Origin: Nannocystis sp. RBIL2
GTDB taxonomy: Bacteria > Myxococcota_A > Polyangia > Nannocystales > Nannocystaceae
Length of the DNA: 64,000 bases
Reading direction: 5' to 3'
Assembly: GCF_026626745.1 (NCBI RefSeq)
Contig: NZ_JAPNJW010000001.1
Span: forward strand, 6,170,001-6,234,000
Part shown: positions 28,521-36,648 of the stretch, one piece after another
How positions within the stretch are numbered: position 1 is the first letter of the stretch
Layout: each line of letters opens with the position of its first letter
The notes under the pieces: model-generated
The model's database searches: none
Told to the model about the DNA's origin: nothing
What the model saw: the letters and a program-made list of their open reading frames with translations, nothing else
Position numbers and translations under genes: made by a program

Positions 28521-29435
28521 TCACGGTGCAGCCATACAGAGGCCCTGCTCCGGCGGGAGACACTCGGCGTGGAAATCCGGGTTCACGGTGGGCCACGCCG
28601 CGCATACGGTGCCGGGGTAGGCGGCGTCGCAGGGGTCGGGTTGGGTCAGGTCGCAGACGGGAGTGCAGCACGACTCGCCGGCGCAGGACGGGAGCATGTT
28701 GGCGGGGAGGCAGGCCGTGCCGGCCTCGCAAGAGAGCGGGTTCAGGCACGGCTCGCCGGCTCCGCTGACGCTCTGCGAGGGCAGGAAGCAGAAGAACCGC
28801 GGTTCGAAGACGTACGTCACGCAGCCGAGGCCTGCGGGACAGTCGTCGGCGAGCGGGTTGCAGCGGACCGGGCAAACTCCGAAGAACCCGTCTTCGAACT
28901 TCAAGCAGCCGCTGCAGACATCGGCGCAAGACGGGGCTTCGGGCGTGCCCTCACACATGGGAGTGCAGCGCAGACTGTCCGGGCCCTTGTGAAAGCCGAA
29001 GCACATGGTGCCGTCGGGGCAATCGTCGAAGGACGCGAGCTCGTCCGACTCGCACGCCTCGCCGACGCCGGCGGGATCGTCGTCGATGTCGGCGCATACG
29101 GCCTGCCATCCGTCCTTGTCGTTGGGCTTGCACTTCTGTCCCCGGGGACATGTGTCGTTCCACGGGTCGCATGCGACCGGCGGCGGCAGGTCGGGCATCA
29201 TCACGAAGTCCTGGGAGCCCGTGGTGGTGGCCGGACCGGTGGGGGCGTCAGTGGACGCAGCGCTCGTCGTGGTGGTCGATGACGTTGTCGTCGCAGCGCC
29301 GGTGGTCGTGGCCGATGTCGTGGTGGTCGCGCTGGGCGCCTCGGTGGTCGCAGTTTGCCCCGGGCTCTCGGGGCCGCACGCAATCACCGCGATGACGAGG
29401 AAACAGCGCGCAATGCGGGGCTCGCGGCTCGGCAT
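28521..29435 (-). CDS. Cys-rich hypothetical lipoprotein
   Basis: 304 residues from the ATG at 29435 (an in-frame start at 29471 adds twelve). Signal peptide with lipobox (VIAC), a Thr/Ala/Ser linker to about residue 80, then over twenty cysteines in short CxxC-rich modules (CPRGQKC, CSGCLKFEDGFFGVC, CAGESCCTPVC) resembling the EB-module-like repeats of myxobacterial secreted proteins. The 256 bp between its stop and the next gene show no gene. A palindrome of the TGTCC family lies within it at 29137-29150. Confidence 0.82.
   Translation of the reverse strand: MPSREPRIARCFLVIAVIACGPESPGQTATTEAPSATTTTSATTTGAATTTSSTTTTSAASTDAPTGPATTTGSQDFVMMPDLPPPVACDPWNDTCPRGQKCKPNDKDGWQAVCADIDDDPAGVGEACESDELASFDDCPDGTMCFGFHKGPDSLRCTPMCEGTPEAPSCADVCSGCLKFEDGFFGVCPVRCNPLADDCPAGLGCVTYVFEPRFFCFLPSQSVSGAGEPCLNPLSCEAGTACLPANMLPSCAGESCCTPVCDLTQPDPCDAAYPGTVCAAWPTVNPDFHAECLPPEQGLCMAAP
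29137..29150. repeat. TGTCY-N4-RGACA palindrome copy 3 (inside lipoprotein gene)
   Basis: TGTCCCCGGGGACA, a perfect 14-bp palindrome. On the minus strand it encodes Cys-Pro-Arg-Gly-Gln of the Cys-rich lipoprotein. Confidence 0.55.
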
Positions 29436-29542
29436 GGGCTCGATGATCTGCCCAGGCGCCGATACGGGCAAGATGCGCAGGACGCGGGCTCGCGCCGCGG
29501 TCGACGTCGACTCCCGAACAGCACTTCAGGCCGGCGCGTCCA

Positions 29543-30205
29543 TCATACCGGGCCGGCGTCGACTTCGATGCAGCCGAGCGCGTCACTTTTGAACACGCTC
29601 TGCGGCATCGACCAGCTCTGCGCGTTCCACAGCGGGGCGCCGCCGGCGTCGAGACCGACGAGGTCGGTCGGCAAGGTCATGCGCGCCGAGGGCAGCTGGC
29701 CGGCCTCGCATTCGGCGGTGGCGTCGACCGGTCCGGGGCCCCACAGCAGGACGCGGCCGTCGATCTGGGTGGGGTCGGCGATTCGATAGATGATGGCCAT
29801 CTCGAACTTCGAGGCGTCCTCGTCGAAGGTCTGGGCCGAGGCAGCGACCTCGCAGCCGACCAGGGGGTCGTCGACGGATTCGCTGCACAGCCGCTCGCGC
29901 CATTCCTCGACGATCGCCGCGCCCTCGGCGGCGTCGAAGCGATGCTCGGGGTGCCGCTTGTCATAATAGTCGATCAGGCATTGATCGTACTTGAGGGTGA
30001 GGCGGATCTGGGCGGTGCCCACGAATGGGTCGGCCTCGACGCTCTGGGCCCTCCGGATGCTCGCGCAGACGAAGCCGAACGGCTCTTCCTCCGCGGGGCC
30101 GGTGGTTGTCGAGGTGGCGTCGTCGGTGGTGTTGGGCTCGTCCTCGCCGGAGCCGCAGGCGGCCAGCAGCAGGGCGAGGGAGGCGTAAGCGAGCGGGCGC
30201 GTCAC
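29543..30205 (-). CDS. Hypothetical lipoprotein
   Basis: 220 residues from a GTG at 30205; a TTG at 30241 would add a leader of twelve. Signal peptide and lipobox (LLAAC), a short Thr linker, then a globular domain with five cysteines (VCASIRRAQ, QCLIDYY, LCSES, GCEVAA, ECEAGQ) and no recognised family. Confidence 0.75.
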   Translation of the reverse strand: MTRPLAYASLALLLAACGSGEDEPNTTDDATSTTTGPAEEEPFGFVCASIRRAQSVEADPFVGTAQIRLTLKYDQCLIDYYDKRHPEHRFDAAEGAAIVEEWRERLCSESVDDPLVGCEVAASAQTFDEDASKFEMAIIYRIADPTQIDGRVLLWGPGPVDATAECEAGQLPSARMTLPTDLVGLDAGGAPLWNAQSWSMPQSVFKSDALGCIEVDAGPV

Positions 30206-30438
30206 GGCGCGGAGGATGGGCGATGGCCGCGCCGAGCACAAGTCAGCGCGGCCGCCCGCTCGTGCGGCTCGTCGAGCGCCTCCTGCGCAATTGCGCCCCT
30301 CGAATGCGTCGCCGGCGCGGGGTGCTGTGATTCTCCGGATTTCGACCGCGCTCGCCCCATCGCGCGAGGCAGCGCGGCCGCGGCGTCACCTCGGTCATGC
30401 TGTCGCGCGATTTCCTTCCCACGTCCGAGGAGAGCTCG

Positions 30439-30864
30439 ATGCGCCGTTCGTGCCTGGCCGTGTGTGCCGCCCTGACCCTGCCGCTGGCCGCGTGCCAGGG
30501 CGCCGACAAGAACGGCGAGACGAGCTCGTCGGTGAAGACGGTGACTGTGGAGGGGAAGGCGTTCTACCGCGAGAGGATCGCGCTGCCGCCTGGGGCGATG
30601 CTGCACGTGAAGGTGGTCGACCTGCAGCACGCCGACGCGACGCTCGGGGTGGTCGCCGCCGACAACTTCAATGCGACGCTGGTGCCCATCCCGTTCGAGC
30701 TCGAGGTGAAGGGCGCGAAGATCGAGCCGAACAAACAGTACGGGGTGAGCGCGAGCCTGCGCGACGTCGACGACAAGCTGCTGTTCACTGCGGAGACGCC
30801 GGTGCCCGTCGACCTGCGGGCCCCGGCGCCAGTGGAGATCCGGCTGGTGCGAGCGACCGAGTAG
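30439..30864 (+). CDS. YbaY/YscW-type lipoprotein
   Basis: 141 residues. Lipobox LAAC, then a small beta-barrel domain of the YbaY/YscW (type III secretion pilotin-like) family: VTVEGKAFYRERIALPPGAM, LHVKVVDLQHADA, FELEV, YGVSASLRD. In other bacteria such lipoproteins help outer-membrane assembly or are of unknown function; no secretion genes are near. A good GAGGAGA ribosome site fixes the start. It ends 12 bp before the convergent glutathione transferase gene. Confidence 0.8.
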   Translation: MRRSCLAVCAALTLPLAACQGADKNGETSSSVKTVTVEGKAFYRERIALPPGAMLHVKVVDLQHADATLGVVAADNFNATLVPIPFELEVKGAKIEPNKQYGVSASLRDVDDKLLFTAETPVPVDLRAPAPVEIRLVRATE

Positions 30865-30876
30865 GTCGCTCGGCGG

Positions 30877-31524
30877 TCACGCCTTCCAGTGCGGCGGGAT
30901 CGTGCGGTCGTGGTAAGGCAGCGCGGTCAGGCGCTCCTGCCAGGCGCGCAGGTTGGCCGGCAGCGCGTCGGCGAGGCGGAGGTCGGGCAGGCGCAGGTCG
31001 AAGCGCTGCACCAGGCGGTAGTGCGGGTAGAAGCTGAAGTCGGCGAGGCCGAGGTAGCCGGCGAAGTACTCGCGGTCGCCGAGGTAGCCGGAGAAGCGCT
31101 GCAGCTCGGCGACGACGCCCTCGCGCGCGGCCGCCAGCGATTCGGGGGTGGACTTCTCGCGGCCGAAGACCATCAGCGCGAGCGGCCGGGTGGCGGTGTT
31201 GAAGTAGACGTCGACCTCGGCGGAGATCCGCCGCGCCAGGGCGCGGGTCAGCGGGTCGCGGGCGAGCAGCGGCCGCTCGGGGTACCTGTCCTCGAGGTAC
31301 TCGACGATCGCGCTCGACTCGTACAGCGCGTGGCCCTCGTCGACCAGCACCGGCACCTTGCCGCGGGGATTGAGGGCCAGGAACTCCGGCGCTCGCGTGT
31401 CGCCCTTGTCGAACGACAGCAGCTTGAACTCGTAGGGCAGTTGCTTGAACTCGAGCGCGAGCCAGACCTTCCACGCGTAAGGCGAGCCGGACCCGTAATA
31501 GAACGTGCGGGGGTTGTTCGACAT
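30877..31524 (-). CDS. Glutathione S-transferase family protein
   Basis: 215 residues. N-terminal thioredoxin-like domain with SPYAWKVWLALEF, NPRGKVPVLVDEGHALYES (cis-Pro and Glu-Ser glutathione site) and a C-terminal all-helical domain from about residue 90. The catalytic residue is probably Ser14 or Tyr16. Soluble; general detoxification or thiol exchange. Alone in its direction apart from the membrane gene 47 bp upstream. Confidence 0.93.
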   Translation of the reverse strand: MSNNPRTFYYGSGSPYAWKVWLALEFKQLPYEFKLLSFDKGDTRAPEFLALNPRGKVPVLVDEGHALYESSAIVEYLEDRYPERPLLARDPLTRALARRISAEVDVYFNTATRPLALMVFGREKSTPESLAAAREGVVAELQRFSGYLGDREYFAGYLGLADFSFYPHYRLVQRFDLRLPDLRLADALPANLRAWQERLTALPYHDRTIPPHWKA

Positions 31525-31571
31525 GGCGGCGAGCCTTGCCGAGCCCGCCGGGTCCGTCAAGGCCTCGGCAG

Positions 31572-31997
31572 CTACAGGCCCGACACTACGACGTTGTGCG
31601 GCTGGTGCATCCGGCGCTCCTCCTCGACGCTGAGGATCGTCTTGCCGAACGGCGTCAACGCGAGGCCGGCGAGCTTCATGCACGCGACGCCGAACGGGAT
31701 GCCGATGATCGTCAGGCAGAGGATGAGGCCGGCGAGCAGGTGCCCGATGGCGAGCCAGATGCCGGCGAAGACGAGCCACAGCAGGTTGCCCACCGCCGAC
31801 AGCGCGCCGCCGTCGCCCGGGACGGTGACGACGACCCGACCGAAAGGCCAGGCGGCGAACAGCGCGAGCTTGAACGCCTGGACCCCGAACGGCAGGCCGA
31901 CGATCGTCAGACACAGCACGATGCCGGCGGCGAAGTAGCCGAGGAACAACGGCAGGCCGGCGACGAGGAACCACAGCACGTTGAGGATCAGGCGCAC
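31572..31997 (-). CDS. YccF-domain inner membrane protein
   Basis: 141 residues with two copies of the YccF motif (LCLTIVGLPFGVQAFKLA and LCLTIIGIPFGVACMKLA) and about four hydrophobic helices. The family is of unknown function and often lies near transport or cell-wall genes. It may be co-transcribed with the glutathione transferase downstream. Confidence 0.9.
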   Translation of the reverse strand: MRLILNVLWFLVAGLPLFLGYFAAGIVLCLTIVGLPFGVQAFKLALFAAWPFGRVVVTVPGDGGALSAVGNLLWLVFAGIWLAIGHLLAGLILCLTIIGIPFGVACMKLAGLALTPFGKTILSVEEERRMHQPHNVVVSGL

Positions 31998-32199
31998 CCG
32001 GGCAGCCTAGCACGCGCGCACAGGGATGCACGGCGCGGGGTCCGCGAGGCGCAGGGCGTGCGCGGTGGTGAGGAAGCACGTCGCGCGACGACCTCACGTC
32101 GGCGCGAGGGCGATGCGTGCAGCGGGCGGTGTGCGAGCCGGGGAGGTTTCGCTGGACGCGTCGTCGCGGTCGCCGCTACCGTCGGCGCACGAGGTTGAC

Positions 32200-32958
32200 T
32201 TGAGACTTAGCATCGCCATGAGCGTCGCCCTCGCCTGCACCGCGTGCGGGCCGGGCAAGACCACGACCACCGAATCCGAACCGACGACCACGCTCGAGAC
32301 GACGAGCACGGCGACGAGCGACGGGACGACGACGACGACGACGCCGACGTCGACAGAGACGAGCCCGACCTCGACGACGACCGGCACGCCGGCGTCCTGC
32401 GAGGCGTTCCTGCCCGACGAGACCACCGCCGAGCAGACCACGATCACGCTCACCAACGCCAGCGCGGGGCCGCTCTGGCTCGGGGCCGTGGGCTGCAGCG
32501 GGTTGCCGGACCTGGACATCCTCGACGGCGACGGACAAAACCACTTCTTCGTGTTCGAACCCTGCTCCCCCGCGCCCTGCGAGCTCCTGATGGCGGGCGA
32601 GTGCATCCTCGGCTGCGACGATTGCGTCGTCCCGGCCGGCCTGCGGCTCGACCCCGGGGCCAGCTTCTCGATCCTGTGGGCCGGGGCCGACGTCGAATTC
32701 ATGGAGATGACGGCCGAGTGCGCGCCGGGGCCCGGCTGCGCGGGCGAGTGCGTGGCGGCCCGCGAGCGGCCGGCAGGCACGTACGAGATCACGGTCAAGG
32801 CCGCCCAGCAGTGCGTCGGCACCTGCGATTGCGCTTCGCCCAGCCCCAACGGCCACTGCACGGTGGACGGGGGCATCATCCTGTCGGAGGAGCTGACGGT
32901 CAGCGTGCCGCTGATGTTCCCGGAGATGCTCGAGATCGAGATCCCGATCGGCGGGTGA
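32200..32958 (+). CDS. Hypothetical lipoprotein with Thr linker
   Basis: 252 residues from a TTG at 32200, chosen because it has a GAGG ribosome site and provides the charged start of the signal peptide (RLSIAMSVALACTAC); an internal ATG at 32218 would leave the signal too short. Thr/Ser linker to about residue 60, then a beta-rich domain with some 14 cysteines (LGCDDC, CAPGPGCAGEC, CVGTCDC). Function unknown. A 12-bp-arm hairpin follows 12 bp after the stop. Confidence 0.78.
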   Translation: MRLSIAMSVALACTACGPGKTTTTESEPTTTLETTSTATSDGTTTTTTPTSTETSPTSTTTGTPASCEAFLPDETTAEQTTITLTNASAGPLWLGAVGCSGLPDLDILDGDGQNHFFVFEPCSPAPCELLMAGECILGCDDCVVPAGLRLDPGASFSILWAGADVEFMEMTAECAPGPGCAGECVAARERPAGTYEITVKAAQQCVGTCDCASPSPNGHCTVDGGIILSEELTVSVPLMFPEMLEIEIPIGG

Positions 32959-32970
32959 TCGAAGTGTCTC

Positions 32971-33000
32971 ATGCGCCATGTCTTGAGGGACATGGCGCAT
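32971..33000. terminator. Long hairpin containing palindrome copy 4
   Basis: Perfect 12-bp arms starting ATGCGCCATGTC around a 6-nt loop, 12 bp after the lipoprotein stop. Its core TGTCTTGAGGGACA (32979-32992) belongs to the TGTCY-N4-RGACA family. No T-run follows; it may terminate the gene or be another kind of repeat. Confidence 0.6.
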
Positions 33001-33116
33001 GGGTCAGTCATGCCCGCCGCGGGGGGCTCGCGGCGGAGCAGACGGCCGCTACCGTCGACGGCCCAGATGCCGCCGTCGACAGCGGCGGGGCCGGCTCTTC
33101 GGGACGTGTCTCTTAC

Positions 33117-33138
33117 GATATGTCCATTCGGACATATC
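33117..33138. repeat. TGTCY-N4-RGACA palindrome copy 5 (gene end)
   Basis: Perfect 9-bp arms GATATGTCC and GGACATATC around ATTC; core at 33121-33134. It overlaps the stop codon of the minus-strand membrane protein and lies about 120 bp from copy 4, so the two flank the gap between converging genes. Confidence 0.6.
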
Positions 33139-35611
33139 ATGGCGCCGCGCGTACGCTCAGCCAGCGCCACGCGAACGTGCTGCCGCACTCCGCAGCGATC
33201 ACCAGGGCAGCGGTCGCGGGCGGCGAGGCGGGCAAGGCCCACAGCAGCGGCCCGTCGGGCTCGCGCGGCAGCGAGGCGAGCGCGAGCGGGCCGGTGTCGG
33301 CGTGCAGGGCGGCAGTGATTTCGCAGTCGGGGGCGCCGGCGGGCAGCCGAAGTTCAATGCGGGCGCCGGCGGGCAGCGGCAGCGGCTCGGTGACGAAGCC
33401 GGCCGGCCTCGCGGCGACGTACATGCTGTCGGGGTAGAGGCTGAAGGCGCCGGAGCTGCGCCAGATCGATCTGTCGAGCTGCTGCAGCTCCCACGGGCCG
33501 CCGCCGTCGACCAGGCGCGCCGGCACGCCGCCCTCGACGGTCTCGGCCCGCGGGGCGTGGTAGATGCCGCGGGCGACGACGCGGGTGCGCCAGGGGCCGT
33601 GGGCGGGCGAGGGCCAGAGCTGGCGATCGGCGGGCTCCCAGCCGCCCGAGAGCAGGAACACCGGGGTGCCGGCCTTGAGCGCGCCCTCGACGATGTGGCC
33701 GCCGGGCGGCACTGCGAGCGCGCTGCGGCCGAACGACAGCAGGGCCGGGGCGGCCAGGAGTCCGCGCCAGCGGCCGGGGGCGCGGTCGTCGAACAAGAGC
33801 AGGCTGTCCTCGGGGACATGTTCAAAAATGCCGGCCAGCTCCGCGGGGTCGTCGGCGAGGTCGCGGGTCCAGTAGACCTCGCGCGGGAGCAGCCGCAGCG
33901 GCGGGAGCAGCCAGGCCAGCAGCAGGACGGCGAAAGCGAGGGCGGCGCGGTGCGGGCCCTGGCGGCGCTCGGCGCGGGCAATGAGATGTCCCAAGAGACA
34001 GGCAGAGGCGACGGTCAGCACCGGCACGACGTCGGCCACGAAGTAGCGGGCGTAGTAGAACTCGTAGCGAACGCCCGACTTGAGCGCGGCGGTCAGGACG
34101 ATCGCCGCGGCGAGGGCGACCCAGGGCAGGCGCTGCGCGTCGGCGCGGCGGACTGCGAGGCCCACTCCGGCGAGGCCGAGCAGCAGCGGCAGCGGTCCGC
34201 CGTGGCGCAGGAGCACCGCGAGCACCTGCTGGTCGGGGCCGGTTTCGCTGCCGCCGAGCCAGGCGCGCTGCACGAGCACGAACGCGGCGAGGGCGAGGGC
34301 CAGGCCGGCGCCGATTCGCAGCACTCGCCGCGCCACGGTGCGGGCCGGCGCGGAGAGGCGGCGCAGGCCGAGATCGACGAGGAGCAGCGCGGCCCCGGCG
34401 GCGATCGTCCAGGCGACTGCGACTGCGGGGCGCGGGGTGAGCCGCGGAACGTGGAAGTGGTTGGCGGCGGCGGAGAAGAAGTAAGGCCACGAGTGCAGGA
34501 CGGCCTGCACGACCGCGAGAGTGGTGCCGCCGACCAGCGCTGCGAACAGGACCCGGCGGCTGCGCGAGGCCTCGTCGCGCGCGAGCAGCAGGGCGAGGGC
34601 GAGGGCGATCGCGTGGGCGACGAAGCTGCCGCGGGTGAAGGCGCCGGCGGCGAAGCAGAGGCCGCCGAGGACTGCGAGCAGCCGCGCGCCGGGGCGATCG
34701 TCGCGCTCGGCGGCACCTGCCTCGAGGGCCAGCCAGGCGGCCGCGAGCAGGCAGGCGCGGGCGAGGTTCTCGGTGACGGTGAAGCTGGAGATCCACAGGT
34801 CGAGCGGATGCAGGGCGAGGCCGGCGAGGGCGACGAGGCCGATCGCGCCGGCGCGGCGGCGGACCAGCGGATTGCCGCTGTCCAGGGCGAGGCGGCGCGC
34901 GAGGCCGAACAGCGCGAGCGCCGAGAGGGCCCAGAACGGCACGAGCGGCCAGGTCGAGCGCGCGAAGCCCCAGTCGAGCTCGCACATGGCGAACCACACC
35001 GGCATCAGGTGAAAAAAGGCGGGGACCAGGCGACCCGCGCGGGCGTCCTCGATGTGGAGCCCCGCGGTCCAGCGACCCTCGCGCACGCCCACGAGCGGCG
35101 AATCCTCGGGCTGCGGCTGGACGCGGTAGGCGGCCAGGACGTCGGCCTGCGGGACGCCGCGGACCGCCCCGCGCAGCAATCGATCGACCGGACGCAGCCC
35201 GCCGGTGCGGGCGATGTGATGACCGACGTTGACGTAGATGCCCTGATCCTGGCCGCCCTGCAGATAGGGCGACGGGCACAGGCGCAGGCCGACGCCGGCG
35301 ACGAGCAGGACGCCGAGGCCGAGCGCGAGCGGGCGAGCGTGGAGCGCAAGGATGGGAGTGACGGGAGGCAGTCGCCGACGCGCGACGAATGCGAGGAGTA
35401 CGAATGCTGCGAATGCGCCGAGCAGACCGAGGCGCAGAGGCCACGGCTGCAGCCGGCCGAGGTCGAGGAGGAGCAGGCCGACCGCGCTGGCGACGAGGAA
35501 GGTGCCGGCGAGGGCGACGCCGAGCGCCGCCGCGGTGCCGAGGCGATCGCGCAGGAGCGCCGCGACCGCGAGGGCGGTGAGCAGCGCGAGGGCGGTCAGG
35601 AGGCCGGGCAC
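33137..35611 (-). CDS. GT-C-like multi-spanning membrane protein
   Basis: 824 residues with about 12-13 hydrophobic helices up to residue 610 and a soluble periplasmic-type C-terminal part. The loop after an early helix contains GGQDQGIYVNVGHHI, matching the acidic-loop position of GT-C lipid-linked sugar transferases (ArnT/PMT-like), and a later TENLARACLLAAAWLALE. It probably transfers a sugar from a polyprenyl carrier, but donor and acceptor are unknown. Three short palindromes of the TGTCC family lie in or at the end of the gene. Confidence 0.7.
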   Translation of the reverse strand: MPGLLTALALLTALAVAALLRDRLGTAAALGVALAGTFLVASAVGLLLLDLGRLQPWPLRLGLLGAFAAFVLLAFVARRRLPPVTPILALHARPLALGLGVLLVAGVGLRLCPSPYLQGGQDQGIYVNVGHHIARTGGLRPVDRLLRGAVRGVPQADVLAAYRVQPQPEDSPLVGVREGRWTAGLHIEDARAGRLVPAFFHLMPVWFAMCELDWGFARSTWPLVPFWALSALALFGLARRLALDSGNPLVRRRAGAIGLVALAGLALHPLDLWISSFTVTENLARACLLAAAWLALEAGAAERDDRPGARLLAVLGGLCFAAGAFTRGSFVAHAIALALALLLARDEASRSRRVLFAALVGGTTLAVVQAVLHSWPYFFSAAANHFHVPRLTPRPAVAVAWTIAAGAALLLVDLGLRRLSAPARTVARRVLRIGAGLALALAAFVLVQRAWLGGSETGPDQQVLAVLLRHGGPLPLLLGLAGVGLAVRRADAQRLPWVALAAAIVLTAALKSGVRYEFYYARYFVADVVPVLTVASACLLGHLIARAERRQGPHRAALAFAVLLLAWLLPPLRLLPREVYWTRDLADDPAELAGIFEHVPEDSLLLFDDRAPGRWRGLLAAPALLSFGRSALAVPPGGHIVEGALKAGTPVFLLSGGWEPADRQLWPSPAHGPWRTRVVARGIYHAPRAETVEGGVPARLVDGGGPWELQQLDRSIWRSSGAFSLYPDSMYVAARPAGFVTEPLPLPAGARIELRLPAGAPDCEITAALHADTGPLALASLPREPDGPLLWALPASPPATAALVIAAECGSTFAWRWLSVRAAP
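33805..33818. repeat. TGTCY-N4-RGACA palindrome copy 6 (inside membrane gene)
   Basis: TGTCCTCGGGGACA, identical to copy 2. It codes for Val-Pro-Glu-Asp on the minus strand and adjoins a run of A/T-rich codons (Ile-Phe-Glu). Confidence 0.55.
33987..34000. repeat. TGTCY-N4-RGACA palindrome copy 7 (inside membrane gene)
   Basis: TGTCCCAAGAGACA; on the minus strand it codes for Cys-Leu-Leu-Gly-His in a membrane helix, a different codon phase from copy 6. Confidence 0.5.
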
Positions 35612-35715
35612 GCGCGCAGGCTACCATCGCCGCGCCACGGCGGGCTCAGCGAGCGCGAGGTCGGCGGCCTCGCTTCACGGGAGAGACCACGCATGACCTC
35701 GCGCCGGTGGGAGCG

Positions 35716-35788
35716 GGCGAGTCATGCGAGTGGGCGAGTCATCATGACTTCGATGTCATGCATTTGTCTTGTGAATGACCGGTCATTC
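35716..35788. promoter_or_regulatory. Cluster of direct and inverted repeats upstream of the GT-C-like gene
   Basis: GGCGAGTCAT occurs twice (35716-35725 and 35733-35742, period 17), AGTCATCATGACT (35737-35749) is a palindrome with one central base, and GAATGACCGGTCATTC (35773-35788) is a perfect 16-bp palindrome covering the stop of the neighbouring gene. They lie 105-180 bp upstream of the minus-strand gene start at 35611 and could be operator sites or a terminator. Confidence 0.45.
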
Positions 35789-36604
35789 GCGGCTCGTGTG
35801 GCGAGCCTTGCGGCGCCTGCCGAACAGCGCGAGCAGCAGGAGCAGCAGCGGGGGAGGGCGCGACGAGGACACCGAGCAGGCGTCGGGGACGTCGAGGTCG
35901 ATCCACTCGCCGAAGCCGGAGTGGTTGCCGGCGACATCGAACGCGCTGAGGCGGACCCGCGTGTGCGACCCGGCCTGCGCGGCCCAGTTGTTGAGGCAGA
36001 GGCCGCGGCCGAGCCTCAGCCAGTCGCCGGACCAGACCTCGCCGATCTCGCCGGACAGCAGCAGCGGATCGAGCCCGGCCTGGCCCTCCTGCTCGAGGAC
36101 CACGAGCGGCTGCGGCATGGTGAGGGCGATGGAGGCCTCGCCCTCGTCGCGCTCGCTGGTGTAACCGATGCTCTCGACCTCCGGGATCGGCGGCGGCTCG
36201 TCGTCGACCGCGTCGGCGACGGTGAAGCTCCAATCGCTGTGACCGCCGACGACCTCGTGAAGGCCGGGCGCCAGCGGCTCGACGGGCGTGAAGATCCACA
36301 GATCGAGGCCTGGGACCTTGCGATAATCGTTCCAGACGAAGTTCGTGTCGACGATCGAGCGCATGAGCTCGACGGGACCGTTCGGACCGACGAGCTCGAG
36401 GGTCTCGATGTCCTCAAAGTCCAGCCCGGGGAGGTTGCTCCACAGCCGGGCGTTGGCCGGCACCTCGGTCGCGCCGGGCTCGGGCAGGCGGCGCGCGAGG
36501 CCCTCCAGGTTGTCGCAGTACGGCGGGCTCTGGCGATCACACGCGAGCGCGAGCACGACGACGAGGCCCGGGCCGACGAGCAGGCGTGGTACGTCTCGCT
36601 TCAT
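35783..36604 (-). CDS. Lipoprotein with MYXO-CTERM-like tail
   Basis: 273 residues. Signal peptide with lipobox (VLALAC), then beta-rich Ig-like segments resembling SbsA/Big domains (VPANARLWSNLPG, GLHEVVGGHSDWSFTV). The end has Cys-Ser followed by a hydrophobic helix and RRRK (DACSVSSSRPPP, LLLLLLALFGRRRK), the layout of the MYXO-CTERM sorting tag, which is normally processed by a rhombosortase-like system. Having both a lipobox and this tail is unusual. Palindrome copy 8 is 6 bp upstream of the start codon. Confidence 0.78.
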   Translation of the reverse strand: MKRDVPRLLVGPGLVVVLALACDRQSPPYCDNLEGLARRLPEPGATEVPANARLWSNLPGLDFEDIETLELVGPNGPVELMRSIVDTNFVWNDYRKVPGLDLWIFTPVEPLAPGLHEVVGGHSDWSFTVADAVDDEPPPIPEVESIGYTSERDEGEASIALTMPQPLVVLEQEGQAGLDPLLLSGEIGEVWSGDWLRLGRGLCLNNWAAQAGSHTRVRLSAFDVAGNHSGFGEWIDLDVPDACSVSSSRPPPLLLLLLALFGRRRKARHTSRE

Positions 36605-36609
36605 GCGCC

Positions 36610-36623
36610 TGTCCTCCGGGACA
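36610..36623. repeat. TGTCY-N4-RGACA palindrome copy 8 (gene start)
   Basis: TGTCCTCCGGGACA just upstream of the lipoprotein ATG (36604), where it would overlap the ribosome-binding region. GACAT (36620-36624) is matched by ATGTC about 19 nt further on in an A/T-rich loop, giving a second possible hairpin. Confidence 0.6.
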
Positions 36624-36648
36624 TCTTTATTCTCTTCTTAAAAATGTC

